DNA of 64,000 nt. Source: Mesorhizobium sp. BR1-1-16. GTDB lineage: Bacteria > Pseudomonadota > Alphaproteobacteria > Rhizobiales > Kaistiaceae. The stretch covers positions 992,001 to 1,056,000 of the forward strand of contig NZ_JAIUIE010000001.1 in the NCBI RefSeq assembly GCF_020165495.1, in the 5' to 3' direction. The notes under the pieces are model-generated. The model saw only the letters and a list, made by a program, of their open reading frames with translations, did no database searches and had not been told where the DNA came from. This document shows positions 63,526-64,000 of the stretch, one piece after another; position 1 is the stretch's first letter; every line of letters starts with the position of its first letter. A program made the translations under genes and the position numbers.

Positions 63526-64000
63526 ATGATGTCAGGGAACGCAATCAGGTTGGCCGGTGCGGCCTTGGCCGTCGGCCTCGCGATGGGGAGCGCTCATGCC
63601 GAGGACGCCCCGGCGAAGGCGGCCGCGGATATAGCGAAATATACGTCGATCCCCGGTTTCACCGCGGCGGGCGAGCCCTTCGACGCGAAGGCCTGCATGG
63701 CCGACAAGTCGATTCTCTCGATCCCCGGTTCGAGTTCCGTCCCGTTCCTGGCCACGATCAATGCCTCGATGGCGCGGATCGCCAAGGATGTCGGCTTCAA
63801 GTTCCAGATCTGGGAGAACCAGGGCCAGCCGACGCAGTGGGTGCAAGGCATCGAATATGGCGTCGCCAACAAGTTCAACCTGATCGATCTCTTGGCCGGC
63901 GCCGATCCGCGTTCGCTGGTTCCGCAGATCAAGGCCGCCCGCGATGCCAGCGTCACCGTCACGGCATCGCACGTTACCGGCTTCGAGCAGGATGTCCCGG
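63526..64000 (+). CDS. Sugar-type ABC substrate-binding protein, N-terminal part (cut by window edge)
   Basis: From an ATG at 63526 the frame is open to the window edge for 158 codons with no stop. The product starts MMSGNAIRLAGAALAVGLAM, a signal peptide with cleavage near AHAED. The mature part begins a type I periplasmic-binding (Peripla_BP_4) fold: KSILSIPGSSSVPFLATINA, DVGFKFQIWENQGQPTQW and NLIDLLAGADPRSLVPQIKA. A GGACGGGAG motif precedes the start. It is divergent from the second hyuAB-like unit and probably starts a sugar-type importer operon. Confidence 0.85.
   Translation, partial: MMSGNAIRLAGAALAVGLAMGSAHAEDAPAKAAADIAKYTSIPGFTAAGEPFDAKACMADKSILSIPGSSSVPFLATINASMARIAKDVGFKFQIWENQGQPTQWVQGIEYGVANKFNLIDLLAGADPRSLVPQIKAARDASVTVTASHVTGFEQDVP

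Overview
The window is about 64 kb of GC-rich, densely packed bacterial chromosome (or large replicon). Almost every gene belongs to a catabolic unit: an ABC uptake system, a few enzymes and a dedicated regulator, with many 1- to 4-base start/stop overlaps. The abundance of ABC importers, GntR/IclR/LacI regulators and hydantoinase-like genes suggests an alphaproteobacterium of the Hyphomicrobiales (Rhizobiales). This is inferred from gene content and style; no rRNA, tRNA or other phylogenetic marker is present. No insertion sequence, prophage or CRISPR array was seen.

Region 1 (1-2705): a LysR regulator cut by the window edge, divergent from an MFS exporter, then an aldo/keto reductase. A gene-poor stretch follows (2706-3092).

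Region 2 (3093-17160): a four-carbon sugar-acid catabolic locus in three transcription units. One is ltnD-otnI (minus). The second is a lacI-type regulator with otnK and otnC (plus), divergent from the first across a perfect palindrome. The third is an eight-gene minus-strand operon: a GntR regulator, a ribose-type ABC importer (binding protein, ATPase with an extra C-terminal domain, permease), an ApnL-like putative lactonase, denD and two SDR dehydrogenases. LtnD and DenD would oxidise L-threonate and D-erythronate. OtnI, OtnK and OtnC would isomerise, phosphorylate and decarboxylate the product to dihydroxyacetone phosphate.

Region 3 (17574-27914): an unbroken eleven-gene plus-strand operon. 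It holds an IclR regulator, an M20 hydrolase, a complete branched-chain-type ABC importer, a polysaccharide-deacetylase-fold hydrolase, an SDR, a MetX-like alpha/beta hydrolase and a class A beta-lactamase-fold protein with no signal peptide. The substrate is unknown. The hydrolase set suggests an N-acyl, imide or lactam-like compound.

Region 4 (27936-33910): a GntR regulator divergent from a PuuE-type hydrolase, a polar amino-acid binding protein, a fused permease-ATPase and an acetamidase/formamidase. This looks like uptake of a cyclic ureide, imide or amide followed by ring opening and deamidation. A 17-bp-stem hairpin ends it.

Region 5 (34028-47625): a minus-strand operon with a peptide-type ABC importer, an unusual 565-residue glutamine-amidotransferase-like protein, hydantoinase/oxoprolinase subunits B and A, and an M20 dipeptidase. 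It is divergent from a GntR regulator with a textbook operator.

Region 6 (47751-56813): a second peptide-type ABC operon (M20 deacylase, GntR regulator, two permeases, two ATPases, an alpha/beta hydrolase, binding protein), a terminator, then a YghU-like glutathione transferase.

Region 7 (57086-64000): a regulator with two winged-helix domains, a PotD-like binding protein with no export signal, a second hydantoinase/oxoprolinase B-A pair on the opposite strand, and the start of a sugar-type binding protein that runs off the window. Regions 3 to 7 together read as an island for scavenging amide, imide and peptide-like nitrogen compounds.
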